Shown here: positions 1 through 8,490 of the stretch, piece by piece
Position numbering within the stretch: the stretch's first letter is position 1
Layout of the letters: the number at the start of each line of letters is the position of its first letter
From: UBA9611 sp965237595
Lineage (GTDB): Bacteria; Chloroflexota; Dehalococcoidia; Lucifugimonadales; UBA3495
NCBI GenBank assembly: GCA_965237595.1
Contig: CBDEFY010000007.1
Location: forward strand, 372,001 to 436,000
Length of the DNA: 64,000 nucleotides
Reading direction: 5' to 3'
Made by a program: the position numbers and the translations under genes
Notes under the pieces: model-generated
What the model saw: only the letters and a program-made list of their open reading frames with translations
What the model was told of the DNA's origin: nothing
Database searches by the model: none

Positions 1-120
1 CGTGATGCCGTATCCTCCGGCCACAAAGAACGGCCCCGATATTATCAGGCTCGCGGCGGTCTTCTTGATTAGTCCTGACCGAACCTGGGGACGCGGTTGC
101 TGCTTCGTCGAAACGGCCAT
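1..120 (-). CDS. PH-domain membrane protein, second copy, N-terminus only (runs off window)
   Basis: First 40 codons of a gene whose remainder lies left of the window. The bases match the start of the complete gene at 25236-25910 (offset 25,790). The visible part is a basic N-terminus followed by the first hydrophobic segment of a polytopic bacterial PH-domain protein. It starts one base upstream of the stop of the fused ORF at 122-1237, the same spacing as at 25910/25912, so the operon order is preserved in the duplicate. Whether this copy is complete cannot be seen. Confidence 0.7.
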   Translation of the reverse strand, partial: MAVSTKQQPRPQVRSGLIKKTAASLIISGPFFVAGGYGIT

Positions 121-121
121 A

Positions 122-1237
122 TTAGTTCCCTTTCACGAGCTGGACTCCCGTGGCAGCCAAGGTGATTAGAATTCCGATCACCTCCAGTGCCGTTGGGTCC
201 AGCCCATTGTTTAGTCCATTGGGATCAGCCAAGATCGAGTTGGTAAAGAACCCACGGTTCCGCCCGGACTCCTTGGGGGTTGGTGTCTCGGGGGGAGTTG
301 GTAGTTTCTTTTTCTCGATCGGCGGCTCAATAGGCTCCTCAGGGAACTCCACAAGATTCTCGAGAGGTATCCCGAGCATTTCCTTACGTCTTTCCAATTC
401 AAATTCGAGCTGGGAGATGAGACGGTTGAGACTAATCAAATCAAAGCCTCTTGCCTGCGCCATCTCTAAAATCTCTTTATCTCGATACCCCCCCTTCAAC
501 CTGGATTCGAGCTCGAGCCTGGCCCGTTTATCCTTGATGAACGCATCAAGTTCCGCATTCAGTTTCCAGTCGTAGTAGTACTTGGCCAGCCCTGAGTCCA
601 AGTGGGGATAGTCTTTGGTGGGCAGGGAACGGAACCCTTCGGTCATCCCGTCGACGGCTTTGACCAATTCCATCCGCCGTTCCAGGGGCACGTCCTGCGC
701 GCCGGAGACGTTCTTGAAGTTGGCCAAGGTCAGCTGTAGCAGCGTCCAAGACATGTTGAACCCCAACTCGAAGGCGCCGCCCTGGTAGGTCCAGCCATCG
801 TGATAGTTGGAGGCGGTGACCGTGGGAGCGATGGTTACCAGATGGGGTGGCCGGGCGGTGGCCGCCAGCCATTGGGTGGCCCCCACGTAGGAGGCGCCGT
901 ACATGCCGACCTTGCCGTTGGACCAAGGCTGGGCGGCGGCCCACTCCACGGTATCGTAACCGTCTTCTATGTCATCCCGGAAGGCGTAGAACTCGCCCTC
1001 CGACGCGTGCCGGCCCCGGGTGTCCTGGATTACCACCGCGAACCCAGCCTGGGCCGCCCTGATTGGGTCCAGCATGGTGCTGGTCAGACTAGCGGACTTG
1101 TCGTAGGGCGTGCGCTGTAGGATGGTGGGGAAGGGCCCGTGGCCGTCGGGCCGGTAGACGTCGGCGTATAGGGTGATGCCATCCCTCATGACTACAGCGA
1201 TGTTGGTCTCCATCTTGAGCGAGATTGGGTCCGGCAT
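122..1237 (-). CDS. Chimeric ORF: CocE hydrolase N-terminus fused in frame to coiled-coil protein C-terminus
   Basis: 371 codons. Residues 1-224 equal the N-terminal part of the CocE/NonD hydrolase at 28151-29896, including the nucleophile motif GMYGASYVG (Ser116). Residues 225-371 equal the last 147 residues of the coiled-coil envelope protein at 25912-27036, including its proline-rich linker and C-terminal hydrophobic helix. The junction is at 565/566 and happens to keep the frame. The hydrolase part has lost the aspartate and histidine regions and the jelly-roll domain, so catalysis is not expected. It is a deletion product of the duplicated segment; whether it is expressed is unknown. Confidence 0.75.
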   Translation of the reverse strand: MPDPISLKMETNIAVVMRDGITLYADVYRPDGHGPFPTILQRTPYDKSASLTSTMLDPIRAAQAGFAVVIQDTRGRHASEGEFYAFRDDIEDGYDTVEWAAAQPWSNGKVGMYGASYVGATQWLAATARPPHLVTIAPTVTASNYHDGWTYQGGAFELGFNMSWTLLQLTLANFKNVSGAQDVPLERRMELVKAVDGMTEGFRSLPTKDYPHLDSGLAKYYYDWKLNAELDAFIKDKRARLELESRLKGGYRDKEILEMAQARGFDLISLNRLISQLEFELERRKEMLGIPLENLVEFPEEPIEPPIEKKKLPTPPETPTPKESGRNRGFFTNSILADPNGLNNGLDPTALEVIGILITLAATGVQLVKGN

Positions 1238-1277
1238 GATTCTGCTCCTTCCCTATTGGGCCTCAATTGGGGAAATC

Positions 1278-1775
1278 CTATTCCTGGAAATGGGGTATAA
1301 CGTGGGAGGCGAACATCTCCATCTGGCGGAAAAAAGCATCCGGCTCAGAAGCCAGGAAGCCCAGATTGATGTGTTCCACCCCAGCGGCAATCCGGTCATC
1401 CACGGCTTTGATGCAGTCTTCGGGGGTCCCGGCGATACACAGGGCTTGGGCGATGTCCTCGGCGCTCCGCTCCGGGGTCACGTAGCGCTCGCCAACGTTG
1501 GACACCGCCAATGCCATGGCCCCGGCGGCATCGACCGAGATGGCCGTGGGCTGGTTCAGCCCCCAGTGGAAGCCGCTAAGGTCGCGCCCGGCCTCGGCGG
1601 CGAACTGGCGCACCATCTCGTTGCTGGCCTTGATCCGGCGCACAGTGAACAGGTAGGGGTACCAGCCGTCGCCCATCACCGCCGCCCGACGCATGGCCGC
1701 CTCGCTGCGGCCTGAGACCCAGATTGGCGGGTACGGTTTTTGCGCTGGGAAAGGCAGCAGCGTGACATCGTCGAA
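1278..1775 (-). pseudogene. LLM flavin-dependent monooxygenase, C-terminal fragment
   Basis: Duplicate of the last 165 codons of the monooxygenase at 29937-30893, starting around FDDVTLLPFPAQ. The N-terminal half of the TIM barrel, with the flavin-binding start, is missing because the duplication ends at 1775. The open frame runs on to 1901, but only through antisense of the PIN fragment, so those residues are meaningless. One substitution relative to the full copy changes a Gly-Ile to Ala-Ile. Not expected to be functional. Confidence 0.85.
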
Positions 1776-2141
1776 CCGCTCGTGAGTGAGGGCCTGATCC
1801 ATGTGATGTGCTTGGAACACTTGGACGAGGAAGTCACCTTTGTGGATCTTGCAGTGTCCATTGACGACGGTGAGGCGATGACAGGCGCACTCGCCTTCCA
1901 CCGCGGTTGCTCGGTGGCAACGGATGATCGAAAGGCCCGCCGAGTCCTTGGCGAGCGGTTTCCTGCGGTTCCCCTAGTTTCCACTCTGGAACTTCTCAAT
2001 CAGTGGGCTCAGGAGGAATCCGTCTCAAACGTTGAACTGCAGGCAGCAATGACAAGTATGCGGACGGGAGCGAGCTATGTCCCCGGATACCGTGACCCTC
2101 TCTATGCGTGGTGGCAGGAGGTCATCCATGGCGGCACCTAG
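1776..2141 (+). pseudogene. PIN-domain protein, 5'-truncated
   Basis: The C-terminal part of a PIN-type ribonuclease-like protein is readable: SIDDGEAMTGALAFHRG, then VATDDRKARRV, the usual third acidic patch and the D-D-x-K-A segment, then a normal C-terminus ending in TAG at 2139-2141. The N-terminus with the first catalytic aspartate is replaced at 1775/1776 by duplicated monooxygenase sequence. Any start codon used now would lie in foreign DNA. PIN domains are mostly toxins of VapBC-type modules, but no antitoxin is seen next to it. It converges on and slightly overlaps the secreted cadherin gene. Confidence 0.65.
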
Positions 2142-3105
2142 GCGCGATTGCCGTAAACTGGTCGAAGTAGAGGTCGACAATGTCTAGGATCTGATCCCCG
2201 GTAAGTTGGGGAGGGTCATCAAAGTAATCATCTACGGCATTGAGCACCTCATCACCGTCGATCACCTCGTTCTCGTCCGCGTCGTACGCATTGACGGCAT
2301 CATCCGTGCTCAGGCTCACGTCGGTCACCGTCACCAGGATGGTCTGGGTGGCGGTCGTAGCACGGCCGCCCGCGCCGCTGGTGGCCCGGACCGTCACCGC
2401 GTACTCATTGTTGGCGCCCGCGTCGGCCGGGTTCTCGAAATCCGGCGCGGTTGTGAAAGACAGCTCGCCCGTGGCGGCGGCGATGGAGAACTTGCCCGAG
2501 TCCGCACCGCCTCTGATGGCATAGCCTGTGACGGTGTCCTGGCTGTCTTTGTCCGTCGCCCTCACCCTCACCACCGTGGTGGTGTTCTCCGCAACGCTGA
2601 CCGCCGCCGCGCTGCTGAACACGGGAGGCCTGTTTGCGGGCGGGCGGGGAGGCGGCACGGGCCGGGGGGCCCTAACCGTGACCCTCGTAGCGCCGCCGAC
2701 GGTGTGGTCGTCCCGCTCGAAGTCCCTCAGCGTACCGGAGAAGTCATAGGGGCCCGGTGTGCTGGAGGCCGTAACGGTGTAGGTGAAGGAGGTGTCCCCC
2801 TGGAGGGTGAACCTGACATCCTGGCCGCTTTCGTAGACCTGGCTGGCGGCGAGGGGGCTGGAGACGTATGCGAAGCCGGCGGGCAGCGTCTCCGTGACCC
2901 CGCCGGCCTGCCCGTAGTTCGCGGCGGCGATGGTCACCGTCACCGTCCCGCCGGGGGCCACCGTCGCCGGGTTGAAGCTCCGGGTGGCGCTGGCTTGTGC
3001 CTGTGCGGATGCAGGGAGGATGCCTATCAAGGCCACCGCACCCGCTGTCGCAACGACCATGATTGCTATCAACGCTCTTCTGCACAAGGCTTCTCTATTC
3101 AACAA
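2122..3105 (-). CDS. Secreted beta-module/cadherin protein with EF-hand tail
   Basis: 327 residues, TTG start (TTG TTG AAT) behind a GAGAGGAG ribosome site. Residues 1-35 are a signal peptide with an Ala-Gln-Ala cleavage region. Residues 40-150 form the ATRSF...VTETLP module that recurs in the next genes (DUF11/CARDB-like beta sandwich, by inference). A Pro-Arg linker follows, then one cadherin-type domain (residues 160-265), then a dockerin-like tail whose loop DADENEVIDGDE fits a canonical EF-hand. The last 10 residues come from read-through: shared sequence with 6733-8395 stops at about 2155, before the natural stop codon, and the frame continues into foreign DNA. Probably calcium-dependent adhesion or cell-surface assembly; ligand unknown. 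Confidence 0.75.
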   Translation of the reverse strand: MLNREALCRRALIAIMVVATAGAVALIGILPASAQAQASATRSFNPATVAPGGTVTVTIAAANYGQAGGVTETLPAGFAYVSSPLAASQVYESGQDVRFTLQGDTSFTYTVTASSTPGPYDFSGTLRDFERDDHTVGGATRVTVRAPRPVPPPRPPANRPPVFSSAAAVSVAENTTTVVRVRATDKDSQDTVTGYAIRGGADSGKFSIAAATGELSFTTAPDFENPADAGANNEYAVTVRATSGAGGRATTATQTILVTVTDVSLSTDDAVNAYDADENEVIDGDEVLNAVDDYFDDPPQLTGDQILDIVDLYFDQFTAIAPRCRHG

Positions 3106-3138
3106 GGCTCCTCTCCCTCTTCTCGGTCAGGTCGCGGC

Positions 3139-3176
3139 GGAGGGGGCTCCGTTCATGCGGAACCCCCTCCCTTTTT
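3139..3176 (-). promoter_or_regulatory. Stem-loop in leader of secreted protein gene
   Basis: A 13-bp near-perfect inverted repeat (3139-3151 with 3158-3170, loop TTCATG) lies 34 bases upstream of the TTG start at 3105. A run of five T follows on the plus strand, so it has terminator form only in the plus direction, against the flanking genes. It could end transcription of the upstream gene by pairing alone or act as an mRNA leader structure. Similar hairpins precede other genes of this cluster. Confidence 0.5.
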
Positions 3177-3195
3177 GTCGGGTGTCCCCCCTGAA

Positions 3196-4857
3196 TCAGC
3201 CGAAGAGGTAGAGGTTTATGGTCTCTATCACGTGGTCTTTGCTGATGGCGTCGGCTCCCACACCGAATAGGTAGTCGTTGATGGCCTGGATGACCTCGTC
3301 CTTCTCGATCGCGCCGCTGTCGTCGGCGTCGTACTGGGCAAGCGGGTCAAACGCCGGCTGCATCTCGTCCACGTCAGTGACGGTGATGGTGACCTCCATC
3401 CTGGCCTCGTTGCCGGCGGGATCGGAGGCCACTACCGTGACCTCGTACGCGTTGTCCGTATCGGCGTCCGCTTCGGCTTCGTAGTCGGGCGAGCTCTTAA
3501 AGGTGAGTTCCCCACCCGAGCTGATCTCGAAGTCGGCAGCGTCGTCACCCTCTAGGGACCAGGTGATAGTCGCACTCTCAGGGTCCGTCGCCGAGTAGGT
3601 GGCCACCGGGCCCGTCCCGTTCTCAGCATAGTTTGGTGCGGCGTCCCCGGTAATCACCGGAGTTTCGTCCACGTCAGTGACGGTGACCGTCACGCCTATG
3701 GAGTCGCTGAGACCTCCTGAGTCCCTGGCGGTCACCGTGACGGAGTAGGTGGACTTGGTCTCGTAGTCCAGGGCCGCCAGGGTCATCAGCTGACCCGTGG
3801 CCGCGTCTATATCGAAGGAAGCGGCGTCGGTCCCGCTCAACCTGTAGGTCAGCGAGTCTCCGTTAGCGTCGGTTGCCCGCACGGGCGTGCCTATGTTCTC
3901 CCCCGCTGCCCTGTTCTCCGCCACCATTCTGGCGGCCGTCGCGGAGGGGAACTCGGGGGCAACGTTCCCGACTGTGGTGACCTTCCTGATCTCCGGCTCT
4001 TCGTCGACATCGGTGACCATTATGGTGACGGCGATGGAGGCGCTCTCGCCGAAGGAGTCCTCGGCCATGACCGTCACCATGTAGGTGTCCTGGGTCTCGT
4101 AGTCCAACTCCGTCCCAGCCCCCACCTCGATCTGACCGTTGCTCCTGACCCTGAACTTGTCCGCGTTAGCGCCGCCCAGCGTGTAGATCAGCGCCTCCGT
4201 GTTGGGGTCGGGGTCGGTGGCCGTGATCACGCCGCCCACGTTGTCCGCAACATCCTCAGAAGCGTTAGCTAAGGCGTCATCAGCCGCCACCGCTTCTGTG
4301 TTCTCCCCCACCTTTCTTGTTGTCGATTCGTTCTGCACGCCGTCGGTCTCGGCGTCCTGGTCTTCGAACACCGGCGCCCTGTTCCGGGTGTCCACCGCCA
4401 CCACACTGGACGCTGCTCCCTCCTCGCTCTTGCCGGAACCGTGTCCGTCAGTGTAGCTCGCCACCGCTGTCAGGGTATCGCCATCGTCGTCCGCAACCTG
4501 CGTATAGGTGTCCGAATTGGCGTCTCCGATGGCGTTCTGGGTGAGGTCGTTCGCGTTGAAGTTCCCGTCGTACCACTGCCAGGTGAGGCCGGATACGCTG
4601 CCGTCAGGGTCGCTGAGACTGGCCGTTACCGGGACTCCAACCCGAATCTGCGTCCTGGACAGGCTTACCGTTCCGGTCTCATTCTCGACCGTGACCTTTA
4701 CGGCCATCTCGCCCCGGTTGCCGTCGCCGGCCCGCACCGTCACCTCGTATACGTTGTTCTTGTTCACGTCCGTCGGAGCCTCGAAGTCGGGCTTGGCCTT
4801 GAAGGTGAGCGCACCAGTGGTGCCGATGTCGACCTTTCCGGCGTCGGCTCCTGACAC
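3196..4857 (-). CDS. Cadherin-repeat protein with EF-hand tail, 5'-truncated
   Basis: The frame starts inside a cadherin repeat (GTG of ...TWSVSGADAG) and stays open upstream through the terminator of the neighbouring gene, so no signal peptide or true start exists. About five cadherin-type repeats follow, each ending in a V-T-V-T-D-V-D-E type strand, with an Ig-like module at roughly residues 60-150. The C-terminus is the dockerin-like pair DADDSGAIEKDE plus a second helix ending in LYLFG. Closely related repeats occur in the 1,749-residue protein at 8516-13765. As it stands the protein lacks an export signal; either a deletion or misassembly removed its 5' end. Confidence 0.65.
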   Translation of the reverse strand: MSGADAGKVDIGTTGALTFKAKPDFEAPTDVNKNNVYEVTVRAGDGNRGEMAVKVTVENETGTVSLSRTQIRVGVPVTASLSDPDGSVSGLTWQWYDGNFNANDLTQNAIGDANSDTYTQVADDDGDTLTAVASYTDGHGSGKSEEGAASSVVAVDTRNRAPVFEDQDAETDGVQNESTTRKVGENTEAVAADDALANASEDVADNVGGVITATDPDPNTEALIYTLGGANADKFRVRSNGQIEVGAGTELDYETQDTYMVTVMAEDSFGESASIAVTIMVTDVDEEPEIRKVTTVGNVAPEFPSATAARMVAENRAAGENIGTPVRATDANGDSLTYRLSGTDAASFDIDAATGQLMTLAALDYETKSTYSVTVTARDSGGLSDSIGVTVTVTDVDETPVITGDAAPNYAENGTGPVATYSATDPESATITWSLEGDDAADFEISSGGELTFKSSPDYEAEADADTDNAYEVTVVASDPAGNEARMEVTITVTDVDEMQPAFDPLAQYDADDSGAIEKDEVIQAINDYLFGVGADAISKDHVIETINLYLFG

Positions 4858-4872
4858 CGACCAGGTGGAATT

Positions 4873-4907
4873 AAAAAAGGGCGCCCAACCCCACGCCGGA
4901 CGCCCCC
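4873..4907 (-). terminator. Rho-independent terminator of collagen-like gene
   Basis: On the minus strand a GC-rich stem (GGGGGCG paired with CGCCC across about 20 bases) is followed immediately by six T. It lies 28 bases beyond the stop codon of the collagen-like gene. The next coding sequence begins directly behind the T-run without any promoter or start region. Confidence 0.8.
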
Positions 4908-4934
4908 GCTTTTCCCGTAGGACCTCAGGGTAGC

Positions 4935-6614
4935 TTACCTGCGCCGTCCCCTCAAGAAGACTCCTACGCTAAGGACGGCTGCGACCGCTACGATGGCCAG
5001 TATCAAGCTCACGATCTCCAAGACCGGACTATCGCCATCTAGTCCGGATTCGCCGGCAGGACCGGTGTCACCCGTGGGACCCGTGTCACCCGTGGGACCC
5101 GTGTCACCCGTGGGACCGGTGTCACCCGTGACACCGGTGGGACCGGTGTCACCCGTGGGACCGCGCTCTCCAGTATCGCCGGGTGCCCCCGCGGCCGGCG
5201 GCTCTGTCGGCACAGGTGTTGGTGTTGACGGTACGGCCGTTGGAACAGGTGTTGGTGTCACCGGTGCGGCCGTTGGCGCAGGTGTCGGTGTTGGCGTCAG
5301 GGTAGGCACCGGCGTGGCAGTGGAGGGTGTAGTCGTAGCTCCGCTGTCGCGCTCCTCATCCGTTGGCGGTGTCGTTGTAACGGGCGGCGTGATCGTGTCG
5401 TCGCCAGCCCCAACCGTTACACTGGAATCGCCCGCATCACCAGAGAATATATACTGACCACCCTGCACGCCGGAGCCGACCATAACCCTGTACGTGAAGG
5501 ACTCTACCGACACCACCGTGAAAGTGACCATTCTGTCGTTGTCCGGGTCGACTTTACCTCTAATAACCCCATTGGGATCGCCACTGACTCTGGTCGCAGA
5601 CCCCTCTACATAGGTGAACTCAGCAGCGGGCAGTGTTTCCATGACCCGCCCTATTTGGTCGCCGTATCCTGTACCCGTGATCGTTACCGTCAACTCAGTC
5701 CCGGCGGACACTGGTTCTGGGGAGAAGGACCTGGTGGCACCGCCCGGCTCAGGTGAGGGCGTCGTGGGCGTCTGGGTGGGTGGCGCCGTATCGGACGGCC
5801 CAACCGTTACACTGGAATCGCCCGCATCACCGGAGAACCTATACTGACCACCCTGCACGCCGGAGCCGACCATAACCCTGTACGTGAAGGACTCTACCGA
5901 CACCACCGTGAAAGTGACCATTCTGTCGTTGTCCGGGTCGACTTTACCTCTAATAACCCCATTGGGACCGCCACTGACTCTGGTCGCAGACCCCTCTACA
6001 TAGGTGAACTCAGCAGCGGGCAGTGTTTCCATGACCCGCCCTATTTGGTCGCCGTATCCTGTACCCGTGATCGTTACCGTCAACTCAGTCCCGGCGGACA
6101 CTGGTTCTGGGGAGAAGGACCTGGTGGCACCGCCCGGCTCAGGTGAGGGCGTCGTGGGCGTCTGGGTGGGTGGCGCCGTATCGGACGGCCCAACCGTTAC
6201 ACTGGAATCGCCCGCATCACCGGAGAACCTATACTGACCACCCTGCACGCCGGAGCCGACCATAACCCTGTACGTGAAGGACTCTACCGACACCACCGTG
6301 AAAGTGACCATTTTGTCGTTGTCCGGGTCGACTTTACCTCTAACAACCCCATTGGTATGGCCACTGACTCTGGTCGCAGACCCCTCTACATAGGTGAACT
6401 CAGCAGCGGGCAGTGTTTCCATGACCCGCCCTATTTGGTCGCCGTATCCTGTACCCGTGATCGTTACCGTCAACTCAGTCCCGGCGGACACTGGTTCTGG
6501 GGAGAAGGACCTGGTGGCGCTGGCCGTCTGCGCGACCACGAGACCCAGACTCAACAGGGCTATCAGTCCCGCAACCATGACAAACACCAACTGCCATGAC
6601 GATCTCTTGATCAA
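4935..6614 (-). CDS. Membrane-anchored surface protein with three repeated beta modules and a collagen-like stalk
   Basis: 559 residues, TTG start preceded by AAGGAG at 6 bases. Residues 1-30 are a signal peptide. Three nearly identical 130-residue modules (ATRSFSPEPVSAG...) follow, separated by Thr/Pro linkers. Next come a Thr-Pro-Val-Ala-rich stalk, then a Gly-X-Y stretch (GERGPTGDTGPTGVTGDTG and on) of about 16 triplets, and finally a hydrophobic helix with an RGRRR stop-transfer end. The order head modules, collagen-like stalk, transmembrane anchor suggests a cell-surface fibre or adhesin; the Gly-X-Y part could trimerise. It belongs to the same family cluster as both neighbours but lacks their EF-hand tail. 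No catalytic domain is visible. Confidence 0.75.
   Translation of the reverse strand: MIKRSSWQLVFVMVAGLIALLSLGLVVAQTASATRSFSPEPVSAGTELTVTITGTGYGDQIGRVMETLPAAEFTYVEGSATRVSGHTNGVVRGKVDPDNDKMVTFTVVSVESFTYRVMVGSGVQGGQYRFSGDAGDSSVTVGPSDTAPPTQTPTTPSPEPGGATRSFSPEPVSAGTELTVTITGTGYGDQIGRVMETLPAAEFTYVEGSATRVSGGPNGVIRGKVDPDNDRMVTFTVVSVESFTYRVMVGSGVQGGQYRFSGDAGDSSVTVGPSDTAPPTQTPTTPSPEPGGATRSFSPEPVSAGTELTVTITGTGYGDQIGRVMETLPAAEFTYVEGSATRVSGDPNGVIRGKVDPDNDRMVTFTVVSVESFTYRVMVGSGVQGGQYIFSGDAGDSSVTVGAGDDTITPPVTTTPPTDEERDSGATTTPSTATPVPTLTPTPTPAPTAAPVTPTPVPTAVPSTPTPVPTEPPAAGAPGDTGERGPTGDTGPTGVTGDTGPTGDTGPTGDTGPTGDTGPAGESGLDGDSPVLEIVSLILAIVAVAAVLSVGVFLRGRRR
5410..6519. repeat. Three 390-bp tandem repeats
   Basis: Period is exactly 390 bp (130 codons): the same sequence restarts near 5410, 5800 and 6190. 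The units differ at only a handful of positions, for example near 5575, 5965 and 6355 where one residue changes (Asp, Gly, His). Such near identity implies recent expansion or continuing homogenisation and makes copy number prone to change. Confidence 0.9.
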
Positions 6615-6635
6615 GCTTTTCTCCTTATTGGTTTC

Positions 6636-6694
6636 GTCTGCTTGGACGGCTTTCGGGGGGGAGGTGACCCCCCTCGCTAGCCATCCAAGCAGAC
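6636..6694 (-). promoter_or_regulatory. Long stem-loop upstream of collagen-like gene
   Basis: Bases 6636-6651 pair with 6679-6694 over 16 bp with one mismatch, and an inner G-run/C-run (near 6655-6673) extends the stem. It occupies the short gap between two secreted-protein genes, 21 bases upstream of the TTG start, and leaves the ribosome site free. No T-run follows in the direction of the genes. Confidence 0.6.
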
Positions 6695-6732
6695 ACGGAG
6701 CCTTCCGTTAGCAACATCGCCAACCGATTGAC

Positions 6733-8395
6733 CTAAAACTGGTCGAAGTAGAGGTCGACAATGTCTAGGATCTGATCCCCGGTAAGTTGGGGAGGGTCAT
6801 CAAAGTAAGCATCTACGGCATTGAGCACCTCATCACCGTCGATCACCTCGTTCTCGTCCGCGTCGTACGCATTGACGGCATCATCCGTGCTCAGGCTCAC
6901 GTCGGTCACCGTCACCAGGATGGTCTGGGTGGCGGTCCTAGCACGGCCGCCCGCGCCGCTGGTGGCCCGGACCGTCACCGCGTACTCATTGTTGGCGCCC
7001 GCGTCGGCCGGGTTCTCGAAGTCCGGCGCGGTTGTGAAAGACAGCTCGCCCGTGGCGGCGACGATGGAGAACTTGCCCGAGTCCGCACCGCCTCTGATGG
7101 CATAGCCTGTGACGGTGTCCCGGCTGTCGCTGTCCGTCGCCCTCACCCTCACCACCGTGGTGGTGTTCTCCGCCACGCTGACCGCCGCCGCCGCGCTGCT
7201 GAACACGGGAGGCCTGTTTGTGGGTGCGGGCGGGCGGGGAGGCGGCACGGGCTGGGGGGCCCTAACCGTTACGCTGGAAGGGCCGCCAACCGTGTGGTCG
7301 ACTCTATCCGAGTCCCTCAGCATGCCGGAAAACGCATAAGCACCCGGCACACTGGAGACTGTGACGGTGTACCTGAAGGGGCTGTCCTCGGGCCCGGACA
7401 CAGTGAATCTGACTTCCTGGCCAGAGGCCAAGACCTGATAGGCCGGGAGAGTGCTGGACTCATAGCTGAACCCGGAGGGCAGCGTTTCGGTGACGCCCCC
7501 TGCCTGCCCGTAATCGGCAGCAGTGATCGTTACTACCAACTCCCCGCCAGGCGCCACTGATGAAGCGGACAAGGCTCTGCTCGCGGTGGGGGTTGGGGCG
7601 GTGGTGGCAGCCTCCACGGTGACGCTTGAGTCCCCGCCAACCGTGTGGTCGACTCTATCCGAGTCCCTCAGCATGCCGGAAAACGCATAAGTACCCGGCA
7701 CACTGGAGACTGTGACGGTGTACCTGAAGGGGCTGTCCTCGGGCCCGGACACAGTGAATCTGACTTCCTGGCCAGAGGCCAAGACCTGATAGGCCGGGAG
7801 AGTGCTGGACTCATAGCTGAACCCGGAGGGCAGCGTTTCGGTGACGCCCCCTGCCTGCCCGTAATCGGCAGCAGTGATCGTTACTACCAACTCCCCGCCA
7901 GGCGCCACTGATGAAGCGGACAAGGCTCTGCTCGCGGTGGGGGTTGGGGCGGTGGTGGCAGCCTCCACGGTGACGCTTGAGTCCCCCGCCAACCGTGTGG
8001 TCGACTCTATCCGAGTCCCTCAGCATGCCGGAAAACGCATAAGTACCCGGCACACTGGACGCTGTGACGGTGTACCTGAAGGGGCTGTCCTCGGGCCCGA
8101 ATACAGTGAATCTGACTTCCTGGCCAGAGGCCAAGACCTGATTGGCCGGGAGAGTGCTGGACTCATAGCTGAACCCGGAGGGCAACGTTTCGGTAACGCC
8201 CCCTGCCTGCCCGTAATCGACAGCAGTGATCGTTACTACCAACTCCCCGCCAGGCGTCACTGTTGCGGAATCGAACGACCTGGTGGCATTGGGGGTCTGC
8301 TGCGCAACTACAGGGCTGAGACTTGACAGCCCCACCAACCCCGCCACCATTGCAACCATTATTACCGCCAAGCCTCTTTTGAACAAAGCTATCAT
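6733..8395 (-). CDS. Secreted three-module/cadherin protein with EF-hand tail, one frameshift
   Basis: Two overlapping ORFs (6733-7992 and 7811-8395) are one gene interrupted by a single extra C. At about 7982-7986 there are five C where the internal repeat copy at 7631 has four. Corrected, the product is about 553 residues: signal peptide (ends near VVAQQ), three copies of the 117-residue ATRSF/SRALS...VTETLPSGF module, a Pro-rich linker, one cadherin domain and the EF-hand tail DADENEVIDGDE, ending DLYFDQF with a normal TAG. The last 250 residues are nearly the same as in 2122-3105. ATG start with GGGGAG. The indel may be a sequencing error or a slippage switch. Confidence 0.75.
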
Positions 8396-8407
8396 CTCCC
8401 CTTGGTA

Positions 8408-8469
8408 CCGTTTGCTTCAGCGGCTTGGCGAAGGGTGATCTCCACATCGACAATTACTGAAGCAAACGG
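8408..8469 (-). promoter_or_regulatory. Leader stem-loop of three-module gene
   Basis: CCGTTTGCTTCAG at 8408-8420 is perfectly complementary to 8457-8469. Given the promoter at 8491-8519, the structure lies wholly in the transcribed leader, ending 12 bases before the ATG at 8395. There is no T-run, so it is more like a leader structure than a terminator. Confidence 0.55.
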
Positions 8470-8490
8470 AACTTTCTTTACCCGTGCTGC

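Larger units (their letters stand above)
1..1775. repeat. Partial segmental duplication of 25791-30434 with internal deletion
   Basis: Bases 1-565 correspond to 25791-26355 and bases 566-1775 to 29225-30434; the 2,869 bases 26356-29224 are missing. The copies are almost identical. I saw two substitutions: near 490 (Gly for Glu in the coiled-coil protein) and near 1541 (in the monooxygenase). The duplicate continues past the left edge. The right end stops inside the monooxygenase gene at 1775, where unrelated PIN-domain sequence begins. The substitutions argue for a real second copy or a strain variant rather than a plain read duplication, but an assembly chimera is not excluded. Confidence 0.9.

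Noticed and set aside
1740..2141. 133-residue ORF as an intact gene
   Set aside because: Its first residues are antisense of the duplicated monooxygenase; only 1776-2141 is PIN sequence.
3139..3176. Terminator on the plus strand
   Set aside because: Hairpin plus T-run has the right form, but no plus-strand gene leads into it; kept as a leader stem-loop of the minus-strand gene.
5050..5170. Short regularly spaced repeats resembling a CRISPR array
   Set aside because: They are the codons of the Gly-X-Y (GPTGDT) stretch of the collagen-like protein, in frame and without spacers.
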